From Paenibacillus oleatilyticus (GTDB lineage: Bacteria; Bacillota; Bacilli; Paenibacillales; NBRC-103111), in the NCBI RefSeq assembly GCF_018998565.1, contig NZ_JAHNZO010000016.1, forward strand, positions 1-64,000: DNA of 64,000 nucleotides. The letters are read 5' to 3'. This document shows positions 41,738-51,005 of the stretch, piece by piece. Each line of letters begins with the position of its first letter. The first letter of the stretch is position 1. The notes beneath the pieces were generated by a model, which made no database searches, had not been told where the DNA came from, and worked only from the letters and a program-made list of their open reading frames with translations. A program made the translations under genes and the position numbers.

Positions 41738-42940
41738 CTACAGCTTCAACCCTTCCAGCATGATGCCGATCGCCTCGTCGTACATTTGCGGGAACTGTTC
41801 GATCGGAAGAGGGTTGATGCCGATTCCCGCTTCGATGGTGAATCCCAGGCGGCCGAACTCCTGAATGAACCAATCCTTATAGCCGCCATCGCTGCCGGTC
41901 AGCTTGACGGCCCGGTAGCCGCTCGCCTTCGCCAGCCGGCGTGCCGCTTCTTCGGCTTCCGGCGGCTCCAACCCCCGGTAATTCCAATAAATTTCCCTGC
42001 CCTGCGTATGAAACGCCATTACCAGATGAAACGAACGCCCACGGGTGAACGCCTCCATCGCCTGCGCTTCCGGCTCGGACAGCGGCGCAGGCCCCGCGTA
42101 GTCCCGCGGACCCGGCCCCATCACTTCCCGCCTGTCGCGCTCCGCCTCCCAATGGGCGGGAAACTGGTCGTTCAGATCGACGCCGCGAATATTCGCTTTC
42201 CAGCGGGAGAACTGCTGCGAATCGTAATTCCACCGGAGCAGCTCCTCATAGTAAGGATGCCCCGAAGTAAGCCCTTGCTGCACAAGCTCCACGCCGTCCG
42301 GATTGACCATAGGCACGACCCACAGCGAGGTTTGCTCGTACATTACGGTCATATCCCGGTTGCGCAGCGGCTTCCTTCCGGCATAGGCCGCCGCATAATC
42401 CTCGATGAATTTCATCAGCAGCAGCGACGTAATCCATTCGTTCGCATGAAACGCCCCGTTATAATGCACTTCCCGCTGGCCGGTGCCGATGCGCAGCGCC
42501 GGAATATCTTTTCCGAGCACGGATTGACCGATAACCGTCATTTCCAGAAAAGGATACGTTTCGAGCAGCCGATCCACATCGTCCATAAGCTCCGCATAAT
42601 CGTACTCCGCATCCGTTTCGACAATCGTCAAGCCTTTGCTTACGGGAAGCACGATGGTTTGTCCGATTCGCAGACGACGCGGCTCGGCATTGGGGTTGGC
42701 CGACTGGAGCTCCGCCAGCGAAATATTGAACCGCTGGGCCAAATCCCACAGCGTGTCCCCCGCTTGAATAACGTAGCGGCTCGTCGTTCTTACGGGAATG
42801 TGGACGACTTGGCCGGGATACAAGTAGCTGTGCTCCTTTAAATGCGGATTCGCCCCATAAAGCGCCGTCACGTTCATACCGTACCGTCGTGCGACCCGAT
42901 GAAGCGTATCTCCGCGTCTGACGACGTAAGGAAATGTCAT
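41738..42940 (-). CDS. LysM-M14 peptidase (gamma-D-glutamyl-diaminopimelate endopeptidase I type)
   Basis: The 400-residue protein has two LysM peptidoglycan-binding repeats (about 4-50 and 54-100; YVVRRGDTLHRVARRYGMN and YVIQAGDTLWDLAQRFNI) and an M14 zinc carboxypeptidase domain (about 115-400). Zinc ligands are HANE (in NGAFHANEW) and the later His of MAFHTQGREIYWN; the general base Glu is in FTIEAGIG. This layout matches endopeptidase I of L. sphaericus and YqgT, which cut D-Glu-Dap links in spore or cell-wall peptides. No signal peptide is present, so it may act in the mother cell or be released at lysis. ATG 42940 follows GAGGAGG. It lies 69 bp downstream of murI and may be co-transcribed with it. 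Confidence 0.9.
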   Translation of the reverse strand: MTFPYVVRRGDTLHRVARRYGMNVTALYGANPHLKEHSYLYPGQVVHIPVRTTSRYVIQAGDTLWDLAQRFNISLAELQSANPNAEPRRLRIGQTIVLPVSKGLTIVETDAEYDYAELMDDVDRLLETYPFLEMTVIGQSVLGKDIPALRIGTGQREVHYNGAFHANEWITSLLLMKFIEDYAAAYAGRKPLRNRDMTVMYEQTSLWVVPMVNPDGVELVQQGLTSGHPYYEELLRWNYDSQQFSRWKANIRGVDLNDQFPAHWEAERDRREVMGPGPRDYAGPAPLSEPEAQAMEAFTRGRSFHLVMAFHTQGREIYWNYRGLEPPEAEEAARRLAKASGYRAVKLTGSDGGYKDWFIQEFGRLGFTIEAGIGINPLPIEQFPQMYDEAIGIMLEGLKL

Positions 42941-43009
42941 CCGACAGCCCTCCTCAGCTCACTGCCCGGACGCCAAGGTCCGGGGTTCGCTAATGCATAT
43001 GCCGGAGAG

Positions 43010-43819
43010 CTATATAATATTCGGAACCTGCCAGACGACAGGCGTCACCTTAATTTGCTCGTTGAGCCATCCTTGCGCAATCATCTTGAACATCCAGGGA
43101 TCTCCGCTGCAAAAAAATTGATGAACCGGCAGCTTATTGGAGGTTGCCAGCATTCCCTTGTGATACAGGATTGTGCTGATTTCCCGCGCGGTCTCCTCCG
43201 CCGAGTTAATCAAAGTAACATGCGGTCCCATGACCGAAGCTATCGTATCCGTAAGGAACGGGTAATGCGTACACCCAAGAATCAGGCAATCCATCGGGGT
43301 TTCCTTCAGCTCGCTAAGCGATTCCTCGACGACCTGCCGGGTTTGTTCACCATGGAATACGCCCTTCTCGACCAAAGGCACGAACAAAGGACAGGCACGG
43401 CTCACGACTTCAATGTTAGGCGAAATTTGACGCAGCGCCGTTTCGTAGGCATTGCTTTGGATCGTTCCGATCGTTCCGATAACGCCGATCTTCTGGTTGC
43501 GGGTCATTTTAATCGCTGCCCGGGCTCCGGGATGAATGACGCCGACCACGGGAACGGGCAATCTGGCGCGAATCTCCTCCAAAGCGACAGCCGTTGCCGT
43601 ATTGCAGGCGATGACTACCATTTTGGGGTGAAACTGAAGCAAATAATCGACGATCTGATGCGTGAAGCGAGTAACCTCCTCGGCCGGCCTCGGTCCGTAA
43701 GGCGTCCGGGCGGTATCTCCGAAATAAACGATTTTCTCCTGCGGCAGTTGGCGCATGACCTCTTTGACCACCGTCAATCCGCCGACTCCTGAATCCAATA
43801 TGGCTATCGCTTGCTGCAC
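43010..43819 (-). CDS. murI: Glutamate racemase
   Basis: The 269-residue enzyme converts L- to D-glutamate for peptidoglycan (and possibly for poly-gamma-glutamate). Both catalytic cysteines are present: Cys72 in VIACNTATA and Cys183 in LGCTHYP. The N-terminal AILDSGVGGLTV and FGDTARTPYG are family hallmarks. GTG 43819 has AAGGAAGCG about 8 bp upstream. Downstream lies a peptidase that cuts D-Glu bonds, so the pair connects synthesis and turnover of D-Glu links. Confidence 0.96.
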   Translation of the reverse strand: MQQAIAILDSGVGGLTVVKEVMRQLPQEKIVYFGDTARTPYGPRPAEEVTRFTHQIVDYLLQFHPKMVVIACNTATAVALEEIRARLPVPVVGVIHPGARAAIKMTRNQKIGVIGTIGTIQSNAYETALRQISPNIEVVSRACPLFVPLVEKGVFHGEQTRQVVEESLSELKETPMDCLILGCTHYPFLTDTIASVMGPHVTLINSAEETAREISTILYHKGMLATSNKLPVHQFFCSGDPWMFKMIAQGWLNEQIKVTPVVWQVPNII

Positions 43820-43946
43820 GGTTATTCGCTTCCTTTATGTTGGTCTGTTCACTTCTAGGTTTATGGTATGTAAAGCGAAAAGGAAAGGTGTCCGGTTCGG
43901 CTTGTTCCGCCGTGCGGATCATTTTATCTTAACAGACCCCGGTCAA

Positions 43947-43968
43947 AAATAAAACCCGCCCTGAGGCG
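43947..43968 (-). terminator. Terminator of the polysaccharide deacetylase gene
   Basis: ACCCGCC-CTGA-GGCGGGT (about 43951-43967) forms a compact hairpin, and the minus-strand tail is TTTTATTTTT. Confidence 0.78.
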
Positions 43969-44003
43969 GGTCACGGCTCAAAACGGAGCGTGCCGGACGA
44001 AAA

Positions 44004-45179
44004 CTACTTCGGAGGCTCGATATCGCTTAACAGCGCAAACTCGTAGCCCGCTTTTTTGACGGCTTTGATGATTTTATCCAACGCCTGGATGTTTTCCGGC
44101 GAACCTTGATGCATTAAAATAATGTTGCCGTCATGCAAATTGTTCATGATGTCGTTGTAGGGGTCCTCCGCACCGTTCTTGCGGGGCTCCCAGTCGCGCA
44201 TGGCCGTAGACCAGAAGACGGACGTGTACCCCATATCGGATACCATTTTCAATAAGTGCGTATTATAGCGGCCGTACGGAAAACGAAAATACGGCTGGAT
44301 GTCCTTTCCGGTCACATCTTTATAAAGCTTCTCGTAATCTTCGATTTCTTTGCGCACCTGCTCGTCGGTTTGCGTATTCATATCCGTATGCGTCATCGTA
44401 TGGTTGGCGATCAGATGCCCGTCGGCCACGAGCGTCCGGATGAAATCGGGATTTTTCTTGACGTTATAGCCCGCGATAAAGAAATTCGCCTTCACCTTGT
44501 TGTCCTTCAACGATTTCACCAGCGTATCGATATCCCCGAGCGGACCGCCGGTATCGATGGTCAAATATACTTTTTTTCCGGTGCCGACCCAGAGCGCCTT
44601 CATGTCTTTCGTGAAGCTTTTCGTCTCCGCCGGGAAATTCGGGACCTGGCCTTTGGGCTTCTTCATGTAATACCACGAAAGCGCCTTGCGGTCCCCGGTT
44701 CCCGTTGCCGGCGGTTCCTTCGTTTTGCCGCCCGTGACGGCTGCGGCCGGATTTTTCGGTCCGGATGCGCCCGCTTTGCCGTTATCGGAGACGGCCTCCG
44801 TCGCCCCGGGAGTTTGATTTTGCTTGTCCGCTGACTCGGACGGGGTCGGTTTGTCCTTCGTCGCTTTCGTTTCTTTCGTCTCTTTTGCTTTTGCTTCTTT
44901 CGTTTCTTTTTCTTTCTCTTTCTCCGCTTTCGCGTCTTTGGCTGACCCCGAGTTGACGGAGGTCACCGGCGGGGCCGGGACAACCGAAGAATCGCCCGAC
45001 GAATCGGACGGCTTCTTGGATTCAACCGGCTTCTTGGCATCGGTCTGCTTCGGTGTTTCGGTCGGCTTCGGCGACTCGGTTGGCGCGGGCGGCTCGGCGG
45101 CGTGCTCATTGCCGCAAGCTGCAAGCATGAGAGACAGTGCCGTAGCAAGCATCCAAGTCGCCTTTGTCTTGTTGTTCAT
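44004..45179 (-). CDS. Polysaccharide deacetylase lipoprotein (PdaA-like NodB domain)
   Basis: The 391-residue exported protein has a lipoprotein signal (lipobox LAACGN), a ~135-residue low-complexity Pro/Thr/Lys/Glu linker and a C-terminal NodB deacetylase domain. Metal ligands HTMTH and the substrate loop RFPYGRYN are intact. Motif 1 is TIDTGG where most enzymes have TFDDG: the first Asp is kept and the second, metal-binding Asp is Thr. PdaA-type enzymes show similar changes (TFDNG). It probably removes acetyl or related groups from peptidoglycan glycans. ATG 45179 follows GGGGAA; the longer frame to 45320 is not used because the lipoprotein signal would be buried. Confidence 0.87.
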   Translation of the reverse strand: MNNKTKATWMLATALSLMLAACGNEHAAEPPAPTESPKPTETPKQTDAKKPVESKKPSDSSGDSSVVPAPPVTSVNSGSAKDAKAEKEKEKETKEAKAKETKETKATKDKPTPSESADKQNQTPGATEAVSDNGKAGASGPKNPAAAVTGGKTKEPPATGTGDRKALSWYYMKKPKGQVPNFPAETKSFTKDMKALWVGTGKKVYLTIDTGGPLGDIDTLVKSLKDNKVKANFFIAGYNVKKNPDFIRTLVADGHLIANHTMTHTDMNTQTDEQVRKEIEDYEKLYKDVTGKDIQPYFRFPYGRYNTHLLKMVSDMGYTSVFWSTAMRDWEPRKNGAEDPYNDIMNNLHDGNIILMHQGSPENIQALDKIIKAVKKAGYEFALLSDIEPPK

Positions 45180-45430
45180 CGCTGTTCCCCATTTCGTTGG
45201 TCGTGGAGTCATTTGGTGCGGTCGGAAATCAATTGATCGAACACGAATAATTGTTCGTATATATTTTACCAAACGGCGTAACATGTGGCAAACCGACGTA
45301 ACTATCGCCGGTCCTTTCACGCAAAAAAAAAGATGTCGGCCCCCTTAAGGCGCTTAGAAAGTCTCTCGACGGTCTTCCTGCTGCTTCCCTCCTTGCTCGC
45401 GGGATAAGTCTATACCAGGCATGGCACATA

Positions 45431-45464
45431 AAAAAAGGCCTTTGCGGCGGAAGTGCAAAGGTCT
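45431..45464 (-). terminator. Terminator of the S8 protease gene, inside the repeat element
   Basis: On the minus strand CCTTTGC pairs with GCAAAGG, followed by a T-run (TTTTTTT). It is about 180 bp past the protease stop codon, beyond the palindromic element. Confidence 0.75.
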
Positions 45465-45603
45465 GAGCATGTTGAGCAAGCGGACTTTTACAAAAATAGA
45501 GATGCAAACGGAGGTGGATACCCCACCCCCTCGTAACCCTCTATTATTTCAATTGATCTTTTCTCAACTCTAAGACCCCTGCGGCGGAACCGCAGAGGTC
45601 TTT
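45431..45603. repeat. Palindromic element (copy C, internally deleted)
   Basis: A left GC hairpin (45434-45464) is followed by TGTTGAGCAAG (45470-45480), CAAAAATAGAG and ACGGAGGTGGATACCCC. The right part continues ACCCCCTCGTA, CTCTATT and CTTTTCTCAACTC (to 45570), then a second hairpin AAGACC...GGTCTTT to 45603. Left and right arms match the two arms of copy B, but the inner ~100 bp (including GTCTTCGGGAAAT) are missing. There is no reading frame. It lies between the S8 protease gene and that gene's U-tailed terminator. Confidence 0.8.
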
Positions 45604-45641
45604 CGACTGATACACAGAAGGCCAAATGAAACAGCCTTCGC

Positions 45642-48600
45642 TTACTTGATCGTAATTTTGTGCACCGCCGTATTTTGAGCCCCTTTATCGTCGGTGACGG
45701 TCAACTGCACCGTATAAGTGCCAGCGGTGGTAAAACGGTGCTTCGCTTTGACGCCGGTAGCCGTTCCGCCGTCGCCGAACTTCCATTCGTAACGGACGAT
45801 TTTTCCGTCCTGATCGCGGGAGGCAGAACCGTTAAACGTCACCTGCTGCTTCTTCTTCGCCGTATCCGGCGCAGAAATGGCCGCGACCGGCGGCACATTG
45901 GCCGGAGGCTGGTTGCCGGTTACGTAGACTTTGCCGGGCGCTTCGAATTCCGCTTGGTTGCCCGCCCGATCCCAGACGCGGACAACGACGACTCCGCCGT
46001 TAAGCACTAAGGACGACGGTGTCTGATAAGTTCCCTCATAGTGTCCCGGTCTCGTTTCCGTCAATGGAATCTCGTTTCGCGCCTTGCTGCTCAGCAGAAG
46101 CGGTACTTCGACGCGGAAAGAGGCATTCAGGCCAGGTGCGCTATCGAAGGATACATGAAGCGGCTCTCCTGCCTTAAGGCGAACATCAGCCGCAGGCGAG
46201 AGATTATTGATTTTCGGCAGGGACAGATCGACGTACACGGCACGGGTAACCGTCGTTTCATTGTCGGCAAGGTCTTTCGCCGTTACCGTCACAAGGTTCT
46301 GGCCTGGATTGATCAAAATACGGTGAGCGAAGGCGCCGTCGTTGCCAATCTCGGCCCGCTGCCCGTTCACCGTCAGCGTGCTGAAGAACTGGTCGGTCGC
46401 CGTCCCCGTAACGTGAAGCACCTCGCTATTGGTTCTTGCTCCCTCTACCGGAGAGAGAACGACCAATTCCGGCGGCGTCTGGTCCAGCGTCACGGTGACG
46501 GGCTCCGAACGATCCGTCGCCTTGCCGCCTACGACCGCTTCGGCGCTCAGCAGGTTTGCCCCGGGCTTAAGCTGCACGGTCAAGCTGAACTGTCCGTTCT
46601 GCACGCTAGCGGTTCCCGCCAATTCCGTCCCGTTATACAACTGGACTGTCGCTCCGTTCGCCGGAGAAGTTCCCGTGACGGCAACGGTCGGCTGCTTCGT
46701 GTAGAAGTCATCGGCAGGCGCCGTAATAACGGGAGCGTTCACCGGATAGCGGACGACCGCGCGGATCATGTAGTTCCCCTCTTCTTTGGGAGAAGCGCTC
46801 CACGCGCCGCCGACACGCTGCCAGCTGCGCAATGCATTTTGACCGCTCTCGTCGGTTGCAAGTCCGGGCGTATTCGGATTGGCCAACGTCTGGATATAGA
46901 CGACATAGAAGTCGCCCTGCACGGTGACGGGCTCAGCCAATTCCAGCGTCGTCCATTGATTGTTACGAAGCGCGGTGCCATCGAACGGACCCGCAAGCTG
47001 ACGTCCGGGTGCCCCTCCGGCGCCGGAAGCGTCATAAATGGCGTATTGGAACGCCGTCCCGCCCGGCTGCGGCCATTCCGTGTTCCAGAAGCGAAGCGAT
47101 ACGCCCGTCACTTGCGCGGAACCGGACTCCGGCGTCATCCGAACGGCCCAGGCATTGTTGGCCGCGTTGAAAGCTCTGGCATTCTCGGGCGTGCCATCGT
47201 CGTAAGCAATTTCACCGGGGAAGCCGATGAACGGTTTCAGAGTGACCGGAAGCTCCACGGTGCCATTCGGAGTAACGGTTACTTTGGCCGTTTTGCCATA
47301 GTAATCTTTTGCCGAAACGGAAAGCGTATAGCTGCCTTCCATCACATCCAGATTAAAACCGCCGTAGACATTCGTCGTCACAGGGGCGACTCGAGGGTCT
47401 TCCTGAAGAACCACGACCGCGCCCGCAATCGGCTGACCGGTACGTTCATCCTTCACGGTGCCGTTAATTAGGCCGTGAGGAATGGCTTCCAGATTAAAGT
47501 TGGCTTTGACGTCGGTCCCATCGGTAACTGTGACAGACTGGGTCCGCGGATAGTACCCGTAAGCTTCCGCCTTCAGCGTGAACTTGCCGGCCACATGAGT
47601 CAAGCTGTAGCGTCCCGTGGCAGCATCCGTTTTGACGGAACGGCCGGTCTCAAGCACGGTGACGGTTGCGCTTGCAGGCAAGCTCTCCGTTCCTATGCTG
47701 TCGTTGTTCACCGCAGGCTTGAACTCGCTCTTCTCGGTTCTTGAGATCTTGTACAGCGGATTGTCATAAACCGGCTTCGGCTTTTGCAGATTCATCTCGG
47801 GAGCCGTATTTTGCGTCTGCACGGCGGTAGTCACATTCAGTACTTGGAAGTTGTCAATGTACCATCCGGCTTTCGATACGGTATTGTCGCTCTTCAGTCT
47901 GAAGCGGATTTGGACCTCTTTCCCGGTGTACTTGTCCAGATTGTAGTAGACGGGGCTCCATTGCTTTCCGCTCGTGTTATGCGAGAATTTGCCCAGCTCG
48001 GACCACGTGTCTCCCCCGTTTGTGGATATTTCCACATAGCCGTAGTCGTAGCCGCTTTCGATTTCAAACCAATGCTGGAACGCCAGCGTCGCGTTCGTCA
48101 CATTCGTCAGATTGATGCTCGGAGAAACCAGCGAAGCGTCAGCACCGTTCTCGTAAGTTCCATCCAGATCGGTTCCCCATACGTTAGGCTTGGATACGGC
48201 TTCGGCCGGTCCGGGAGCTGTAGGCACTCCCCGTTCCCATTCGTCCTTGGCTCCACTGTGGGTCCATCCGTTATCCGTATTCGAATCGAAAGAATCGCTG
48301 AACAGGATAGCGGGACGGCGAACGGTCAGCGAGGCTTCGTTCGACTTGACGCTTTCGTTGCCGCTGTAATCTTGAGCGGTCACGGCATAATAGTAGGTGG
48401 TATTCTCCACCGTATTCGTATCGGTATACGTTGCCGACGTTACCGTGCCGATCGCTTCATAGCCTGTGCCGGAACGCGTGGAACGGTACACCTTATACTG
48501 CTTGAGATCTTCGTCGGCAGGCGGAGTCCAAGTCAGCGTGACGTTGCCGACAGGGTCCGCCGAAGCGCCCAAGCTGCCAGGAGCTGCCGGGGCGGTACGA

Positions 48601-51005
48601 TCCGGCGGCTGGATGGAAAGATCGTCGATATACCATCCCGCCTTCTGCATCGAGGCGTCGCTGGTCAAATTAAACATCAGGGAAATTTCTTGGCCCGCAT
48701 ACGGCTTCAAGTCCACATACTGCGTTTTCCAGCCCCCGCTGCTTCCAGTGAAAGTCAAGAGCGGCACGAAAGCATCGTCGCTGGTCTTGGAGGCGATGTA
48801 CACTTTGCCGAAGTCGATATTGTTTTCCAAGTCGTACCATTGCTTAAAGGAAAGCACGGCTCCTTCCGGACTTGCCGTAAGATCGATCGGCGGGGCAAGC
48901 AAATAGGAATTGGCGCTGGCCGGATAAGTGCCGGTCAGATTGGTGGCGACTACCTTTTGCCCGGAATAGGCGCTTCCCGGACCGCTGCTCGGAACGCCCC
49001 AAGCCCAAGCGCCCCCTTCGCCTCCCGTGGTAAAGCCCATATTGTCTTTTTCAAAATCCTGGAAATAACCAGGCTTAACGCCGCTGGATACCGGGATCTT
49101 GTACACACTGCTGTTAAAGCCGTTGTTGCCGTAATCGTTCACGCGGATATAATACTCCAGCCCTTTCGTATCGAGCAGAAACGCAGGAATCGTCGCTTCG
49201 TAGATACCGTCCTTGCTGTCGCCCGACTTGCGCTCCATCGGAATGTACGTGTAATGATCCGTTCCTGCCACTTTGGCAAACAATTCAACGGCGTTCACCG
49301 CTACATTATCTTTCACGCGGGCGGACACCCGGGCATCCAGCCCCTTAAAAACGAGGGTTAACGGCGTATGCTCCAATACGGGAGCTTCGTCATCATCTCC
49401 GGCGGTTACGACCTTGCCGGATACCGTACCGACTCCCTCCAGAACGGACCCGACCGCATCAAGCGCGTTGACGATGCCGTGGCCGTATCCGTTGTTCGGG
49501 GTGACAGGATATTGGCTGTCCGTTCGCTTGGTCGCCGTATCCATAAGGATTTGCTCGAGCTGATCTACCGTCAAGGAATGATTGGCTTGCAGCAGAAGCC
49601 CGGCAATCGCGGTCGTATGCGGGCCGGCCATCGAGGTACCGTTCCAGCCGCCCTCATATTTTCCGCCCGGAACGGAAGAACGGATGTTGACCCCGGGAGC
49701 CGAAACCTCCGGTTTAATTTCGCCGTAAGGAGAAGGACCGAGGAGCGAGAAATCGGCCAAGTTCTTGTTGATGTCGGTCGCTCCGGTGGCGAACGCTTCG
49801 GGATAGTTGGCCGGATTGGCTACGGAGCCGGGTCCGCCGGGATTCGTCGCCCGCTTGTTCCCCGCCGAAAATTCGGGGAAAATTTGCGCGTCCCGCCAAG
49901 CTTGAACCATGGGCCGGAACCATTCGTCGAGTCCCGCGCCACCGCTCCAGGAGTTGTTCACGACATCCGGCGCCAACTCGGGGTGAAGATTGCCCTGCGC
50001 ATCCTTGGGAGCAAGCAGCCACTGGGCGCCGTCAAGAATAATGGCGTCGGTCGTGCTCGGGTTGAAGATCCGCACCGCGATCCATTTTGCCCCGGGGGCA
50101 ACGCCGATTTGGTTCGTGCCGTTCGCCTCCGAACCGACCATCGTTCCCATCGTATGGGTGCCGTGGCCGTCTCCGTCAGCCGGAAGCGGCGATCTGCTGT
50201 GGGGATCGTACCAGCTGAGCTCCGGATTCACGACGTTCCCGGATGCATCCAGTCCCCGCCACTTGCGCTGCAGCGCTGGATGCGTGTACTCCACGCCCGA
50301 ATCCAGGTTGGCCACAACGATGCCGGTGCCATCGATGCCCTTGGCCCAAACCTCGGGAGCGTTGACCTGCGAGATGTTCCACTCCACATTGTCCTGTTTG
50401 ACTGCATCCGTTTTCACATTGTCCTGTTTGACTGTATCCGTTTTGGCCTCGGCCTCTTTGTCGATTTCCACTTTATCCAGAAACCGCTCTTCATTCGGCA
50501 AAATTTTGTCGACTTCCGGGAGCTGGGCGATATTCTCCATAACGGATTTGCTGCTCGTTACCGCCATCGCGTTGACAATAAAGAAGCTCTTGTAATCTTT
50601 AACTCCCCCCTGCTCAAGTTCTTTCTTGAGATAATGTTCCAAGGATTGCTGCGAGCGGGAAGCCGTTTCGCGGAGCGTGCTGACAACGGAGCTCCGTCTG
50701 GCGAGCTTGATTGCGGCCGGTGTGGCCTTTTCGAGAGTGAGTTTTTGCAGGGCATTTTTGGAAGCGGCTGTCGTATCCGCCTGCTCTTTCATTTTAACGA
50801 GGTAAGTGACGTATTCGTCATCGGCAAACTGCTGGCTGAGCTTGGAAGAAACTTTATCGGTGGCGATGTGGGGAGAGCTGGATTTGAGATCTGTCTTTTG
50901 AGAGACGCTTGTGTTATCGGCACTGGCCGGATAACTGAAGGTTAGCGAGAGGAGAATAGCCATCCCCAGGGAAAGATGCTTGCTTAACTTTTTATGCTTC
51001 AACAA
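45642..51005 (-). CDS. Giant secreted subtilisin-like protease (bacillopeptidase F type), 1787 aa
   Basis: The protein has a signal peptide (1-29), an I9-like propeptide (about 60-180), a subtilase domain with Asp235 (NLDSGVEYTHP), His281 (DGDGHGTHTMG) and Ser458 (GTSMAGPH), and an SAGNK oxyanion region. A very long C-terminal part follows. It includes two jelly-roll-like modules with GWYIDDLSIQPP and GWYIDNFQVLN ends (about 650-810 and 910-1070), a fibronectin-III module between them, two CarboxypepD-regulatory-like repeats (about 1120-1270), Ig-like glucodextranase-type modules and a final PKD domain (about 1700-1787). It degrades extracellular protein and may bind surfaces. TTG 51005 (or 51002) follows AAAGGAG. 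A strong promoter with a ~200-nt leader precedes it. Confidence 0.92.
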   Translation of the reverse strand: MLKHKKLSKHLSLGMAILLSLTFSYPASADNTSVSQKTDLKSSSPHIATDKVSSKLSQQFADDEYVTYLVKMKEQADTTAASKNALQKLTLEKATPAAIKLARRSSVVSTLRETASRSQQSLEHYLKKELEQGGVKDYKSFFIVNAMAVTSSKSVMENIAQLPEVDKILPNEERFLDKVEIDKEAEAKTDTVKQDNVKTDAVKQDNVEWNISQVNAPEVWAKGIDGTGIVVANLDSGVEYTHPALQRKWRGLDASGNVVNPELSWYDPHSRSPLPADGDGHGTHTMGTMVGSEANGTNQIGVAPGAKWIAVRIFNPSTTDAIILDGAQWLLAPKDAQGNLHPELAPDVVNNSWSGGAGLDEWFRPMVQAWRDAQIFPEFSAGNKRATNPGGPGSVANPANYPEAFATGATDINKNLADFSLLGPSPYGEIKPEVSAPGVNIRSSVPGGKYEGGWNGTSMAGPHTTAIAGLLLQANHSLTVDQLEQILMDTATKRTDSQYPVTPNNGYGHGIVNALDAVGSVLEGVGTVSGKVVTAGDDDEAPVLEHTPLTLVFKGLDARVSARVKDNVAVNAVELFAKVAGTDHYTYIPMERKSGDSKDGIYEATIPAFLLDTKGLEYYIRVNDYGNNGFNSSVYKIPVSSGVKPGYFQDFEKDNMGFTTGGEGGAWAWGVPSSGPGSAYSGQKVVATNLTGTYPASANSYLLAPPIDLTASPEGAVLSFKQWYDLENNIDFGKVYIASKTSDDAFVPLLTFTGSSGGWKTQYVDLKPYAGQEISLMFNLTSDASMQKAGWYIDDLSIQPPDRTAPAAPGSLGASADPVGNVTLTWTPPADEDLKQYKVYRSTRSGTGYEAIGTVTSATYTDTNTVENTTYYYAVTAQDYSGNESVKSNEASLTVRRPAILFSDSFDSNTDNGWTHSGAKDEWERGVPTAPGPAEAVSKPNVWGTDLDGTYENGADASLVSPSINLTNVTNATLAFQHWFEIESGYDYGYVEISTNGGDTWSELGKFSHNTSGKQWSPVYYNLDKYTGKEVQIRFRLKSDNTVSKAGWYIDNFQVLNVTTAVQTQNTAPEMNLQKPKPVYDNPLYKISRTEKSEFKPAVNNDSIGTESLPASATVTVLETGRSVKTDAATGRYSLTHVAGKFTLKAEAYGYYPRTQSVTVTDGTDVKANFNLEAIPHGLINGTVKDERTGQPIAGAVVVLQEDPRVAPVTTNVYGGFNLDVMEGSYTLSVSAKDYYGKTAKVTVTPNGTVELPVTLKPFIGFPGEIAYDDGTPENARAFNAANNAWAVRMTPESGSAQVTGVSLRFWNTEWPQPGGTAFQYAIYDASGAGGAPGRQLAGPFDGTALRNNQWTTLELAEPVTVQGDFYVVYIQTLANPNTPGLATDESGQNALRSWQRVGGAWSASPKEEGNYMIRAVVRYPVNAPVITAPADDFYTKQPTVAVTGTSPANGATVQLYNGTELAGTASVQNGQFSLTVQLKPGANLLSAEAVVGGKATDRSEPVTVTLDQTPPELVVLSPVEGARTNSEVLHVTGTATDQFFSTLTVNGQRAEIGNDGAFAHRILINPGQNLVTVTAKDLADNETTVTRAVYVDLSLPKINNLSPAADVRLKAGEPLHVSFDSAPGLNASFRVEVPLLLSSKARNEIPLTETRPGHYEGTYQTPSSLVLNGGVVVVRVWDRAGNQAEFEAPGKVYVTGNQPPANVPPVAAISAPDTAKKKQQVTFNGSASRDQDGKIVRYEWKFGDGGTATGVKAKHRFTTAGTYTVQLTVTDDKGAQNTAVHKITIK
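50385..50444. repeat. 30-bp tandem duplication inside the S8 protease gene
   Basis: Two copies of a 30-bp unit (50385-50414 and 50415-50444) differ at one base. They encode two ten-residue repeats built on TVKQDNV / AVKQDNV just before the catalytic domain. The frame is kept. Confidence 0.9.

Noticed and set aside
42963-42985. CCCGGAC-GCCAAG-GTCCGGGG hairpin between murI and the M14 gene as a terminator
   Set aside because: It has no T-run on either strand. It may only be a pause or mRNA structure, so I do not call it.
45244-45257. CGAATAATTGTTCG, a one-mismatch match to the Gram-positive LexA box, upstream of the deacetylase
   Set aside because: One core base is wrong, no SOS function fits the gene, and such 14-mers occur by chance.
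46041-50945. Long open frames on the plus strand opposite the S8 protease gene
   Set aside because: They lack ribosome-binding sites and known domains and have skewed amino-acid content (Arg, His and Gly rich). They are mirror images of a GC-rich coding strand.
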